In this document: positions 9,183-17,093 of the stretch, piece by piece | Numbering within the stretch: the stretch's first letter is position 1 | How the letters are laid out: every line of letters starts with the position of its first letter | Notes under the pieces: model-generated | The model's database searches: none | Told to the model about the DNA's origin: nothing | Seen by the model: the letters and a program-made list of their open reading frames with translations, nothing else | Assembly (NCBI GenBank): GCA_017416345.1 | Contig: JAFQCR010000015.1 | Location: 62,001-126,000, forward strand | From: Clostridia bacterium | GTDB lineage: Bacteria > Bacillota > Clostridia > Oscillospirales > Acutalibacteraceae | Direction: 5' to 3' | Length of the DNA: 64,000 nucleotides | Made by a program: the position numbers and the translations under genes

Positions 9183-9210
9183 AAGGCCCCCTTGTCTAAA
9201 GGGGGCTGTC
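9183..9210. terminator. Terminator between esterase and adhE operon
   Basis: GCCCCCTT (9186-9193) pairs with AAGGGGGC (9199-9206). Read on the minus strand it is followed by CTTTTTTATT, a strong terminator for the adhE/kinase operon; on the plus strand the tail is weaker. The stem-loop is nearly identical to the one at 46815-46835. Confidence 0.75.
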
Positions 9211-9259
9211 ATTTTGTATAGCAAAGTGACTTGGGGATTCAAATAAAGAATCTTACTTA

Positions 9260-9313
9260 TTCCCTCCGTCTTGCCTTCGGCAATCCACCTCCCTTTAACA
9301 AGGGAGGCTTTTT
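9260..9313 (+). repeat. Dispersed hairpin element with terminal terminator stem
   Basis: The segment reads CCCTCCGTC, a small TTGCCttcGGCAA hairpin, CCACC, then a CCTCCCTT/AAGGGAGG stem (9288-9307) followed by CTTTTTG. The same order of blocks (CTCC-TCCGTC, hairpin, GCCACCTTCC) recurs at 40065-40113 with a different hairpin, so this is a copy of a dispersed intergenic element. The last stem can terminate plus-strand transcription. Between 9207 and 9260 I see nothing recognisable. Confidence 0.6.
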
Positions 9314-9318
9314 GATTA

Positions 9319-10068
9319 TTACTCGTAATCTACTACATCGACCCAGGAAAGCAGAAACTCACGCTCGTGGGTCTTGCCCTTGACCGACTGTGAAGCGGCA
9401 ACGATGGGCAACCATTTCTGAACGTACTGCTTGGCGGTGTCGCTCTTTTTGCAGAAGATATCGAGATACTTATCTGCAATTTCCTTTTTGCCTTCAAGGT
9501 TGAACAAAAGGTAGGTTCTTGCAACATCGGCCGAAGCGTTACCCTGGGTCACGTGTGCCCAGTCGATAACATACGGCTTGCCCTCGGGAGTGATGATGAT
9601 GTTTGACGGACAGAAGTCACCGTGGCAGACCTTTGAGTGCTTGGGCATCGACTCAAGACGTGTGTGCAGCTCATAACGTGTGGTTGCATCAAGGTCGGTT
9701 TGGGTTATCTTATAGTTCATCTTGTCCTTTAATCTCTTTAAAAGAGGACATTTTTTTGAATGTACCTCAAGCTGAATATCAACAAAAAGATTGAGGTACT
9801 CTTCCGTTTTTTCGGGGTTTTCATCCATTAACTGCTGAAGCGTCTTGCCCTCGATATAATCGAAAACGATTGCCCATTTGCCGTCGATCATTTTGACCTC
9901 AAACAGCTTTGCGGTGTTAAGGCCAAGGTTCTCAACACGTGCCTGATTGAGTGCCTCGTTAAGAACATCCTCTTTGGAATAATTGGTATCAAAAACCTTG
10001 ATACACTTGTCACCGTCACGGTATATCTCCTTGGAGTTGTCATTATAAAAAAGAATAGCGTCTTTCAT
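9319..10068 (-). CDS. APH-family phosphotransferase (aminoglycoside phosphotransferase-like kinase)
   Basis: The 249-residue protein has the small-kinase fold: a Lys-containing N-lobe (KCIKVFD, AIVFDYIEGKTL hinge near 75) and the catalytic loop CHGDFCPSNIII (about 147-158), with metal-binding PYVIDWAHV following. The HGDxxPxN and D-W motifs match aminoglycoside/choline/homoserine kinase relatives (APH superfamily). The true substrate could be a small metabolite or a protein; nothing supports antibiotic resistance. It begins 13 bases after adhE stops with AAGGAG at good spacing, so it is likely cotranscribed, though no functional link to ethanol formation is known. Confidence 0.75.
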   Translation of the reverse strand: MKDAILFYNDNSKEIYRDGDKCIKVFDTNYSKEDVLNEALNQARVENLGLNTAKLFEVKMIDGKWAIVFDYIEGKTLQQLMDENPEKTEEYLNLFVDIQLEVHSKKCPLLKRLKDKMNYKITQTDLDATTRYELHTRLESMPKHSKVCHGDFCPSNIIITPEGKPYVIDWAHVTQGNASADVARTYLLFNLEGKKEIADKYLDIFCKKSDTAKQYVQKWLPIVAASQSVKGKTHEREFLLSWVDVVDYE

Positions 10069-10081
10069 TTCTTCAATCTCC

Positions 10082-12688
10082 TTATTTGCCGTAGTAAGCG
10101 TTGAGATACATCTCTTTGATCTCGCTCATTAAGGGGTATCTGGGGTTAGCACCCGTGCACTGATCGTCAAATGCCTGTTCTACCATTTCATCAAGATCAT
10201 CAAGGAAGATCTTTTCGTCAACGCCGTAATCCTTGATGGTCTTTTTGATTCCAACGGTTTCCTTGAGGTCGTTGATAGCTTTAATGAGGTTCTCAACCTT
10301 TTCCTCGTTGGTAGCACCGCCGAGACCGAGATGATCGGCAACCTCGGCATAACGTGCCAAAGTATGAGGATGATCGTACTGCGAGAAGGTGCCCATTTTT
10401 GCAGGTGCTTCGCTTGAATTGAAGCGGATGACCTCTTCGATCATCAGAGCATTAGCAACACCGTGCGGCAGATGGTGGAATGCACCTAATTTATGAGCCA
10501 TCGAGTGGCATACACCGAGGAATGCGTTGGCAAAAGCCATACCTGCAATGGTTGCGGCATTGGCCATCTTTTCACGTGCCTCAACGTCGGTCTGACCGTT
10601 TTCATAAGCTCTGGGAAGATACTCGAAAATGATCTTCAGAGCCTTCAAAGCCAAGCCGTCGGTATAATCGGTAGCAAGCATCGAAGCATAGGCCTCAAGT
10701 GCGTGAGTAACGGCATCAATACCCGATGCGGCAGTCAGTCCTTTGGGAGCCGACATATGGAAATCGGTATCAATTATAGCCATATCGGGCAGAAGCTCAT
10801 AATCGGCAAGCGGATACTTTACACCGGTCGACTCATCGGTAATAACGGCAAACGGAGTAACCTCCGAGCCGGTACCTGCCGAGGTGGGAATTGCAATAAA
10901 ATATGCCTTTTCACCCATCTTGGGGAACGTATAAACACGCTTTCTGATATCAATAAAGCGCATAGCCATATCCATAAAATCAGCCTCGGGATGCTCATAC
11001 ATCACCCACATGATCTTGGCGGCGTCCATTGCCGAGCCGCCACCGAGAGCGATAATGCAATCGGGCTGGAATGCAGTCATTAAAGCGGCACCCTCTTTGG
11101 CGTTGGCCAAGGTCGGGTCGGGCTGAACGTTAAAGAAGCAGGTATGCTGAATGCCCATTTCATCAAGACGTTCGGTTATGGGCTTGGTGTAGCCGTTCTG
11201 ATAAAGGAAGGTATCGGTTACTATGAACACCTTTTTCTTGTTCATAACGTTCTTAAGTTCGGCCAAAGCAACCGGCAGACAGCCTTTTTTGATATAAACC
11301 TTTTCAGGCGCACGGAACCAAAGCATATTTTCCCTTCTTTCGGCTACAGTTTTGATATTCAAAAGATGCTTGACACCAACATTTTCGGAGACCGAGTTAC
11401 CGCCCCAAGAGCCACAGCCCAAGGTCAGCGACGGTGCAAGCTTGAAGTTGTAAAGGTCACCGATACCGCCGTGCGACGACGGAGTATTTACTAAAATTCG
11501 GCAGGTCTTCATTCTTGCGGCAAATTCATCCAATTTTGCCTTTTCGGTAACGGTATTGAGGTAAACTGACGATGTATGGCCGTAGCCGCCGTCAGCAACA
11601 AGCTGTTCTGCCTTGGTCAAAGCATCCTCAAAATCGGTGGCCTTATACATTGCAAGTACAGGAGAAAGCTTTTCGTGAGCAAACTCCTCGGAAAGCTCAA
11701 CACTTTCGACCTCACCGATAAGAATTTTGGTGGACTCGGGAACGTTTACGCCCGAAAGCTCGGCAATTCTATGAGCCTTCTGACCGACGATCTTTGCATT
11801 CAATGCACCGTTGATGATGATGGTCTTTCTGACCTTTTCGGTCTCCTCGGCATTTAGAAAATAGCAACCACGGTCTGCAAACTCTTTTTTTACAGCATCG
11901 TAAATGCTCTCCATAACAATGACCGATTGCTCCGAAGCGCATATCATACCGTTATCAAAGGTCTTGGAATGGATGATAGAGTTGACGGCCAACAAAATAT
12001 CGGCGGTATCATCAATAATCGCAGGAGTGTTACCTGCGCCAACGCCCAAAGCAGGCTTACCGCTTGAATAAGCGGCCTTGACCATACCGGGTCCACCCGT
12101 TGCAAGGATGATGTCCGCCTCCTTCATAACGGTGTTGGTCATATCAAGGCTGGGAACATCGATCCAATCAATAATACCCTCGGGAGCGCCTGCGGCTACT
12201 GCGGCCTCGAGCACAAGCTTTGCGGCGGCAATAGTGCTGTTCTTGGCTCTCGGATGAGGAGAGATAATGATAGCATTTCTTGTTTTAAGTGCGAGCAGAC
12301 ACTTAAATATTGCGGTCGATGTCGGGTTGGTTGTAGGGATAACGGCGGCAATAACACCGATAGGCTCGGCTATTTTCTTTGTACCGAAAGCGGTATCCTC
12401 TTCGATAACACCGCAGGTCTTCCAATCTTTATATGCGTTATAGATATACTCGGAGGCATAATGGTTCTTGATGACCTTATCCTCAACAACACCCATTCCC
12501 GTTTCCTCGACGGCCATTTTTGCAAGCGGTATTCTTGCTTTATTGGCGGCAGATGCTGCGGCAAGGAATATCCTGTCAACCTGATCCTGCGTGTAGGTTG
12601 CGAAGGTCTGCTGTGCTTTTTTGACATTTGCGATCGTTTTAAGCAAAGCATCAACGCTGTCTACAAGCTCTATTCTTTCAAAGCTCAT
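10082..12688 (-). CDS. adhE: Bifunctional acetaldehyde-CoA/alcohol dehydrogenase AdhE
   Basis: The 868-residue length and order are those of AdhE. The N-terminal CoA-acylating aldehyde dehydrogenase has the catalytic Cys in DNGMICASEQS (about 250). The C-terminal iron-dependent alcohol dehydrogenase has the NAD-binding GGGSAMDAAKIMW, TSAGTGSEVTPFAV and the metal-ligand His region GVCHSMAHKLGAFHHLPHG. It reduces acetyl-CoA to ethanol, regenerating two NAD+, in the cytoplasm and usually as spirosome filaments. AGGAG lies 9 bases before the ATG. The promoter carries a Rex operator, so expression should rise when NADH is high. Confidence 0.97.
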   Translation of the reverse strand: MSFERIELVDSVDALLKTIANVKKAQQTFATYTQDQVDRIFLAAASAANKARIPLAKMAVEETGMGVVEDKVIKNHYASEYIYNAYKDWKTCGVIEEDTAFGTKKIAEPIGVIAAVIPTTNPTSTAIFKCLLALKTRNAIIISPHPRAKNSTIAAAKLVLEAAVAAGAPEGIIDWIDVPSLDMTNTVMKEADIILATGGPGMVKAAYSSGKPALGVGAGNTPAIIDDTADILLAVNSIIHSKTFDNGMICASEQSVIVMESIYDAVKKEFADRGCYFLNAEETEKVRKTIIINGALNAKIVGQKAHRIAELSGVNVPESTKILIGEVESVELSEEFAHEKLSPVLAMYKATDFEDALTKAEQLVADGGYGHTSSVYLNTVTEKAKLDEFAARMKTCRILVNTPSSHGGIGDLYNFKLAPSLTLGCGSWGGNSVSENVGVKHLLNIKTVAERRENMLWFRAPEKVYIKKGCLPVALAELKNVMNKKKVFIVTDTFLYQNGYTKPITERLDEMGIQHTCFFNVQPDPTLANAKEGAALMTAFQPDCIIALGGGSAMDAAKIMWVMYEHPEADFMDMAMRFIDIRKRVYTFPKMGEKAYFIAIPTSAGTGSEVTPFAVITDESTGVKYPLADYELLPDMAIIDTDFHMSAPKGLTAASGIDAVTHALEAYASMLATDYTDGLALKALKIIFEYLPRAYENGQTDVEAREKMANAATIAGMAFANAFLGVCHSMAHKLGAFHHLPHGVANALMIEEVIRFNSSEAPAKMGTFSQYDHPHTLARYAEVADHLGLGGATNEEKVENLIKAINDLKETVGIKKTIKDYGVDEKIFLDDLDEMVEQAFDDQCTGANPRYPLMSEIKEMYLNAYYGK

Positions 12689-12733
12689 TTTAATAATCTC
12701 CTAACTCAATGTGAATGTTCACCATTTCGGATG

Positions 12734-12751
12734 TTGTTAATATTTTAACAA
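12734..12751 (-). promoter_or_regulatory. Rex operator in the adhE promoter
   Basis: TTGTTAATATTTTAACAA is a perfect match to the Rex consensus TTGTTAA-N4-TTAACAA. It covers the -10 hexamer of the promoter at 12742-12770, so bound Rex (low NADH/NAD+) should block transcription. Confidence 0.88.
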
Positions 12752-12770
12752 TGTACCCTCTGCTTGTAAA
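12742..12770 (-). promoter_or_regulatory. adhE promoter
   Basis: On the minus strand TTTACA (12770-12765), 17 bases, TAAAAT (12747-12742). The -10 lies within the Rex operator, which supports the assignment. The leader is about 50 bases. Confidence 0.7.
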
Positions 12771-12781
12771 TGACAAAATAC

Positions 12782-12833
12782 ATATCGCAATATATCGTAA
12801 TTGATATGTTTTATTCGTTACGTATATCACAAT
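12782..12833. repeat. Three direct decamers upstream of the adhE promoter
   Basis: ATATCGCAAT (12782-12791) and ATATCGTAAT (12792-12801) are in tandem, and ATATCACAAT (12824-12833) is a third copy. They lie about 12 to 65 bases upstream of the -35, where an activator could bind. Identity of any such protein is unknown. Confidence 0.45.
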
Positions 12834-12850
12834 CAATATATTAAATTAAT

Positions 12851-12927
12851 TCATCACTAAAAAATAAAACATAAAGCGCCACACAAAAGTACGGAGCTTT
12901 ATGTTTTGTAATAGAATTAAGTGATGA
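12851..12927. other. Nested inverted repeat between adhE and the GH16 gene
   Basis: An inner 12-bp perfect stem (AAAACATAAAGC 12866-12877 / GCTTTATGTTTT 12896-12907) sits inside an outer 8-bp stem (TCATCACT 12851-12858 / AGTGATGA 12920-12927). No gene is in the 398-base gap 12689-13086; it holds the adhE promoter, this structure and a terminator. It may be a structured RNA, a terminator or a small inverted-repeat remnant. Confidence 0.4.
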
Positions 12928-13032
12928 TACGCAGTGCTGTTCATCTTCAAGCCTATGATAACATAAATTTACAATAATGTCAACATAAATTGCTTTTTTA
13001 AATCTTAGTTATATCGGGGTCTCACTTAACAA

Positions 13033-13064
13033 AATAAGGTCGGAAGCTTGTTGCTCCCGACCTT
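13033..13064 (-). terminator. Terminator of the GH16 lipoprotein gene
   Basis: AAGGTCGG (13036-13043) pairs with CCGACCTT (13057-13064); on the minus strand the stem is followed by ATTTTG. It lies 23 bases beyond the GH16 stop. Confidence 0.8.
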
Positions 13065-13086
13065 TTTAAAGTTTGCATTAATATTA

Positions 13087-14856
13087 TCAGTTACGGATCT
13101 GAATTCTGCTCCAACCGTCGTCAAGCTGATAAATGTGGAGATAATCGGTGATGTAGTCACTCTTTTCTCTGGTCCAATGCTCCTCGGTTGAGGTATCCTT
13201 AGGTCCGCTACCGACACCGGGAGATGCGGCAATGATAACCTTAACTGCAACGGTGGTAAACGCCATCTTATAATCCTCAAAGCCTTCTTCGTTAAGGTTA
13301 AGGTCACAGTAAACCTTACCGTCACCGGTAAATGCTATATAATCCTCACGCCAAAGGAAACCGAAGGTATGAAGCTCGGTATTAAGGTTATGCTCGGCCT
13401 GATCCTCCAAAGGAAGCTTAAACTTACTTTCGTTTGCACGGATGTGGTCAAAAGATCTGTGCTCCCAGCCGTATTCGGCGGCGCCTGCCTTGGGCCATAC
13501 GTGAGCATTGGCATCGGTAACATTAGGGTTACCAAAGTTTTCGTTAAGGTCTATCTCAGGTCCGATAATTCCGTTATTCTCAACAGCCGACATCCAGCAG
13601 GTGTTCCAGGAGGACGGATTGTCGGGATGGATCATACTGTGCTCAAGATATCCGCCCAAAAAGTTCATATGATCGTTGGAACGGATTGTTCCGCCGTAGT
13701 AAGCCTTATCATCAAAGTACTGAAGCTGATAAAGGAAGCCGTCTTTCACAAAGTTAGCTTCGGGAACACGGAGAGCCTGCTTTCCGTTCTGACCGGACAT
13801 TCCGTCAGCACCCTTGCCGTAATGCTCTTCCTCAATGATATCCCACTTGGTAAGATCTATCTCGGTTCCGTCGAAATCATCGCCCCACTTATGTACATAG
13901 TAAGTCGAAGCATCATAGGTCATAATGGTCTCGGAGTAAGAACCGGTCTTGGAATCGGCATCGGTAACAGCGCCTTTTTGGAGCATCTTCTTGAATTCGG
14001 TAACAGCCATAGCGGTTGCGTGAGGGCTGCCGCCGTTGAGATATACCATATTGCCGCTGATGGTGATGGAATACTGATCGTGGTCGGTGACCTCGGTCAC
14101 GCCCTTGCGGTTAGTATTACCCACAACGATCTCAAAGGTGCTTTCATCAACATACATATCCTCTTCGATAAACACAGGATAACCGGTCTTGGAAAGGATA
14201 TCGTCATACATCGATTCCATTTCCTGCTGAGTGAGATAAGAGGTATTATAATGAGGACGAACCATCGAGAATTTACCGATATTGTATCCATTGATAGACA
14301 TAGAGGAAAAATCGCCGGTTGTTCTGTAAACAACCTCAAGTCCGCCTTTAACGCCCTCTTTTGCAACGATCTCATTGGCAAACTTTGTACAAGCAGCATT
14401 AAGACCTTCATTGGTAACTGCGTTGATGACGATTTTTTTGCCGATGGTGCAGATAATATAATCGTCAATGCGGGAGCCTAAGTCACCGCCGAGATAATCC
14501 ATTGCCTGCTGTGACTCTGCACGGTTGGTATTACCGACAAGTATCTCATAAGCATCAACACCTTCTGCGTTGACATCAATGGTATTCTTGGGATTTACAC
14601 TCAACTTTTTCTTTAACGCCTGAAAGACGATATTTGAGCAAGCTGTGGCGTCTTTATCATCAGGACGCACAACGATATAACGGGAATAGTCACCGTCAAG
14701 AAAAACAACATCATCCTTAGACAAAACAACAGAACCGGACGAAGTGCCCGCAGAGCCGCTGCTGTTCGACGAAGCGGTATCAGAATCCCCACCGCAACCG
14801 GCAAGAATACTGAAAGCCATAAAAACAACAAGTATTAACGATAAAACCTTTTTCAT
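13087..14856 (-). CDS. Surface lipoprotein with duplicated N-terminal domain and C-terminal GH16 glucanase domain
   Basis: The 589-residue protein begins with a lipoprotein signal (lipobox LAGC) and a Ser/Gly/Thr-rich linker. Two related segments follow (about 45-180 and 185-305), each with the block YEILVGNTNR or FEIVVGNTNRKG. The C-terminal 250 residues are a GH16 jelly roll: WGDDFDGTEIDLTKWDI at its head and the catalytic motif GPEIDLNEN (E-x-D-x-x-E), then YKMAFTTVAV. GH16 enzymes hydrolyse beta-1,3(4)-glucans and related polysaccharides. The active acids are all present. It would act at the outer face of the membrane. The duplicated domain is not one I can name. Transcribed alone. Confidence 0.85.
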   Translation of the reverse strand: MKKVLSLILVVFMAFSILAGCGGDSDTASSNSSGSAGTSSGSVVLSKDDVVFLDGDYSRYIVVRPDDKDATACSNIVFQALKKKLSVNPKNTIDVNAEGVDAYEILVGNTNRAESQQAMDYLGGDLGSRIDDYIICTIGKKIVINAVTNEGLNAACTKFANEIVAKEGVKGGLEVVYRTTGDFSSMSINGYNIGKFSMVRPHYNTSYLTQQEMESMYDDILSKTGYPVFIEEDMYVDESTFEIVVGNTNRKGVTEVTDHDQYSITISGNMVYLNGGSPHATAMAVTEFKKMLQKGAVTDADSKTGSYSETIMTYDASTYYVHKWGDDFDGTEIDLTKWDIIEEEHYGKGADGMSGQNGKQALRVPEANFVKDGFLYQLQYFDDKAYYGGTIRSNDHMNFLGGYLEHSMIHPDNPSSWNTCWMSAVENNGIIGPEIDLNENFGNPNVTDANAHVWPKAGAAEYGWEHRSFDHIRANESKFKLPLEDQAEHNLNTELHTFGFLWREDYIAFTGDGKVYCDLNLNEEGFEDYKMAFTTVAVKVIIAASPGVGSGPKDTSTEEHWTREKSDYITDYLHIYQLDDGWSRIQIRN

Positions 14857-14997
14857 ATACTTACACCTTTCGTAAAAGTATTACAAAATAAATATATCAT
14901 TACAAAATGGTCAAGTCAATAGCATAATCGGTACAAATCAATATAAATAAGTATCGAAAATGATAAAAGTGTTATGCTTTTTTAGATGTTTTAGTGA

Positions 14998-15954
14998 TTA
15001 TTTGACAAATGAGGCCGATACATACCCTTTATATTCGCCATAGGTCACGCCAATAAACTTCCCTATCCAGCAATATGGCTTAAGCTCGGCGTTGGCAGGG
15101 ATCTTACAAACGACCTCGGAATCGGTCGAAGGCTCTTTGCGGAGGCTGATAAACTCATCACAATCAGCTAAATATACTTTTTTAGATTTAGAAGCAAGCT
15201 TAAGGTTTTTGATATCGTCGTAATTATAAGAATCGGTATCGGAATAATGCCACCACTCGGCCGAATACCCCTTAAAGCCGGCTTCTTTCATAATATCCTC
15301 AAGCATCTTTGAGTTTTTACCGGCGATTTCGGAAACATCGTCATAATTACGGTTGGCCTTGTCTGAAAAATCATCAAAATCGGTCGGCATTTCAACCGCA
15401 GAGCCATCGGCTTTAATGACGGTAATATCAACCGTTCCTCCGCTTGAATGCGACGAAAAGCCCTTGTTCGGGTCAGAAACGTAGGTCGGATCAGGTGAAT
15501 TTTCAAAAAGAGTAAACTGTGCGCTCTGCGGACGGTAAGCGTCCCAGATAACAAGTCTATAACCCTTTTCCCGCAACGCATCGGCAGCTTTTTTGAGTTT
15601 TAAAACCGTACCGTAGCGCACATAAGCATCATCAAAATCGTATATCTTCCCTTTAGTAAAGTTATCGGCAGTTGCGTATTTAATATCTACTTTAACATCG
15701 GGAATATAGTCGCTCACACGGACGAGCTCGTCAGCTTTACACACAACGGTAACGGTCGGTTCAGGCTTTGATGCAGTATCGGACGACACGGTTTCAGAAG
15801 AAGAACCGGAATCGGAGCTTGTGTTTTGAGAGGTCGTCTCATCGGTCGAAAACGGCGCAGAAAGCTGAGTATACTCCCCATTCACATTACCGCAAGCTGT
15901 AAAAGAAAATATAAGCGTAATGATTAAAAATAAACAAAATAAACGATGTTTCAT
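14998..15954 (-). CDS. VanX/DdpX-like D-Ala-D-Ala dipeptidase lipoprotein with C-terminal SH3-like domain
   Basis: An N-terminal lipoprotein signal ends at FTACGN and a Ser/Thr-rich linker leads to a VanX-family domain (about 75-250). Zinc and catalytic residues are visible: SSHSSGGTVDIT (His and Asp ligands) and EWWHY (catalytic Glu, His ligand). The Arg of VWDAYRPQSA is also conserved. The last 60 residues (VYLADCDEFISLRKEPS, YKGYVSASFV) look like a bacterial SH3 domain. It would trim D-Ala-D-Ala or similar cell-wall dipeptides outside the membrane. There are no vanHA or vanRS genes nearby, so this is not evidence of glycopeptide resistance. Start ATG 15954 is preferred over GTG 15963 because of AAAGG spacing. 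Confidence 0.82.
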   Translation of the reverse strand: MKHRLFCLFLIITLIFSFTACGNVNGEYTQLSAPFSTDETTSQNTSSDSGSSSETVSSDTASKPEPTVTVVCKADELVRVSDYIPDVKVDIKYATADNFTKGKIYDFDDAYVRYGTVLKLKKAADALREKGYRLVIWDAYRPQSAQFTLFENSPDPTYVSDPNKGFSSHSSGGTVDITVIKADGSAVEMPTDFDDFSDKANRNYDDVSEIAGKNSKMLEDIMKEAGFKGYSAEWWHYSDTDSYNYDDIKNLKLASKSKKVYLADCDEFISLRKEPSTDSEVVCKIPANAELKPYCWIGKFIGVTYGEYKGYVSASFVK

Positions 15955-16048
15955 GTATCCCACCCTTTGTTCTAATTTTACAATAAATGCGAAATTATGT
16001 CAATAGAATATAAATCACCCGATGATATAAATATAGTTAAATATTTGA

Positions 16049-16090
16049 TGGAAAAAACTAAAGCAGTCACACCAAAGGTGTAACTGCTTT
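16049..16090 (-). terminator. Terminator of the tRNA-Lys gene
   Basis: AAAGCAGT (16060-16067) and ACTGCTTT (16083-16090) plus an inner ACACC/GGTGT pair make the stem; the minus strand continues AGTTTTTTCC. It begins 3 bases after the tRNA 3' end. Confidence 0.9.
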
Positions 16091-16092
16091 AC

Positions 16093-16168
16093 TGGTGAGC
16101 TATCGGGGATTCGAACCCCGGACACCTTGATTAAAAGTCAAGTGCTCTACCGACTGAGCTAATAACTC
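16093..16168 (-). tRNA. tRNA-Lys (anticodon TTT)
   Basis: A 76-nt cloverleaf reads GAGTTAT...ATAGCTC with encoded ACCA end. The acceptor has one G-T wobble. The anticodon loop CTTTTAA gives TTT, the D region is AGCTCAGTCGGTAGAGC and the T loop GGTTCGAATCC is standard. It has its own promoter and terminator. Confidence 0.96.
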
Positions 16169-16190
16169 GTGTCACGTTTGCGACTACGCT

Positions 16191-16219
16191 ATTATATCAA
16201 CTTATTTGCAATTTGTCAA
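16191..16219 (-). promoter_or_regulatory. Consensus promoter of tRNA-Lys
   Basis: TTGACA (16219-16214), 17 bases, TATAAT (16196-16191), both perfect consensus. A short leader of about 16 bases precedes the tRNA. Confidence 0.88.
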
Positions 16220-16272
16220 CATTTATTTTAAAAGATTTTACAAAATTAAAATTCTATCAAGTTGCCTCTTAA

Positions 16273-16344
16273 AACTGTCATTCTGAGCCGAAGGCGAAGA
16301 ATCTTGATAAGTTAAGATCCTTCGCTTCGCTCAGGATGACAGTT
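16273..16344. repeat. Dispersed imperfect palindrome, CTGTCATTCTGAG family, copy 1
   Basis: The ends CTGTCATTCTGAGC and GCTCAGGATGACAG are inverted, and GAAGAATCTT / AAGATCCTTCG form an inner pair. A second, truncated copy with the same blocks lies at 63909-64000. It ends 9 bases before the stop of the ABC ATPase gene, so it may also act as its terminator. Confidence 0.75.
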
Positions 16345-16352
16345 AAATCTGA

Positions 16353-17093
16353 TTACAGAACCTTTGAAAGGAAATCACGCAGGCGGGGATTCTTGGGATT
16401 CTTGAAGAACTCCTCGGGCGGTGCTTCTTCAATTATTATTCCCTCATCAATGAAAACTATGTCGGTACCGACCTCTTTGGCAAAGCCCATTTCGTGGGTA
16501 ACGACCACCATGGTCATTCCCTCTTTGGCCAGCTCCTTCATAACCTCCAGTACCTCACCGACCATTTCGGGGTCGAGTGCCGAGGTCGGCTCGTCAAAAA
16601 GCAGTACCTCGGGATCCATACAAAGTGCACGGACGATGGCTATCCTCTGCTTCTGACCGCCCGAAAGCTGTGAGGGGTACGCATCAGCACGGTCGGCCAA
16701 TCCCACACGCTGGAGCAGCTGCATTGCTTTTTCCTCAGCCTCCTGCTTGGACTTCCCAAGTAACTTCATTGGGCCGATGGTCATATTGCGGAGCACCGTC
16801 ATATGCGGGAAAAGATTGAACTGCTGAAATACCATTCCCATCTTCTGACGGTGGAGGTTGATATTTACCCTTTTATCGGTTATATCAACACCATTAAAGA
16901 ATATATGTCCGCCGGTAGGCTCTTCAAGACGGTTGAGGCAACGCAAAAAGGTAGATTTACCCGAACCCGAAGGTCCGATGACGACCATAACGTCACCCTT
17001 TTTGATCTCGGCATTAACGCCCTTTAAAACATCTACCTTGCCAAAGGATTTCTGCAATCCGTCAACACGGATAAGTACGTTATCAGTGGTCAC
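16353..17093 (-). CDS. Polar amino-acid ABC transporter, ATP-binding protein (GlnQ type)
   Basis: The 246-residue ATPase has Walker [11 protein letters not shown]-loop [12 protein letters not shown], signature LSGGQKQR, Walker [13 protein letters not shown] and H-loop VVTHEMGF, and the length and block [10 protein letters not shown] typical of GlnQ/ArtP/HisP. It drives uptake of a polar amino acid with the permease and binding protein upstream. The GTG start overlaps the permease stop by 11 bases, with GAGGAAGA just before it. The amino acid transported cannot be read from the sequence. Confidence 0.93.
   Translation of the reverse strand: MTTDNVLIRVDGLQKSFGKVDVLKGVNAEIKKGDVMVVIGPSGSGKSTFLRCLNRLEEPTGGHIFFNGVDITDKRVNINLHRQKMGMVFQQFNLFPHMTVLRNMTIGPMKLLGKSKQEAEEKAMQLLQRVGLADRADAYPSQLSGGQKQRIAIVRALCMDPEVLLFDEPTSALDPEMVGEVLEVMKELAKEGMTMVVVTHEMGFAKEVGTDIVFIDEGIIIEEAPPEEFFKNPKNPRLRDFLSKVL

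Noticed and set aside
9319..10068. APH-like kinase as an antibiotic-resistance gene
   Set aside because: Only superfamily motifs are present and the context is a fermentation operon.
13369..14481. Long open frame on the plus strand opposite the GH16 gene (370 codons)
   Set aside because: It is antisense to a well-supported gene, has no ribosome site and resembles no family; similar long antisense frames opposite tgt, ackA and oadB were rejected for the same reason.
14998..15954. VanX-like gene as vancomycin resistance
   Set aside because: No vanH, ligase or vanRS genes nearby and the protein is predicted to be a surface lipoprotein.
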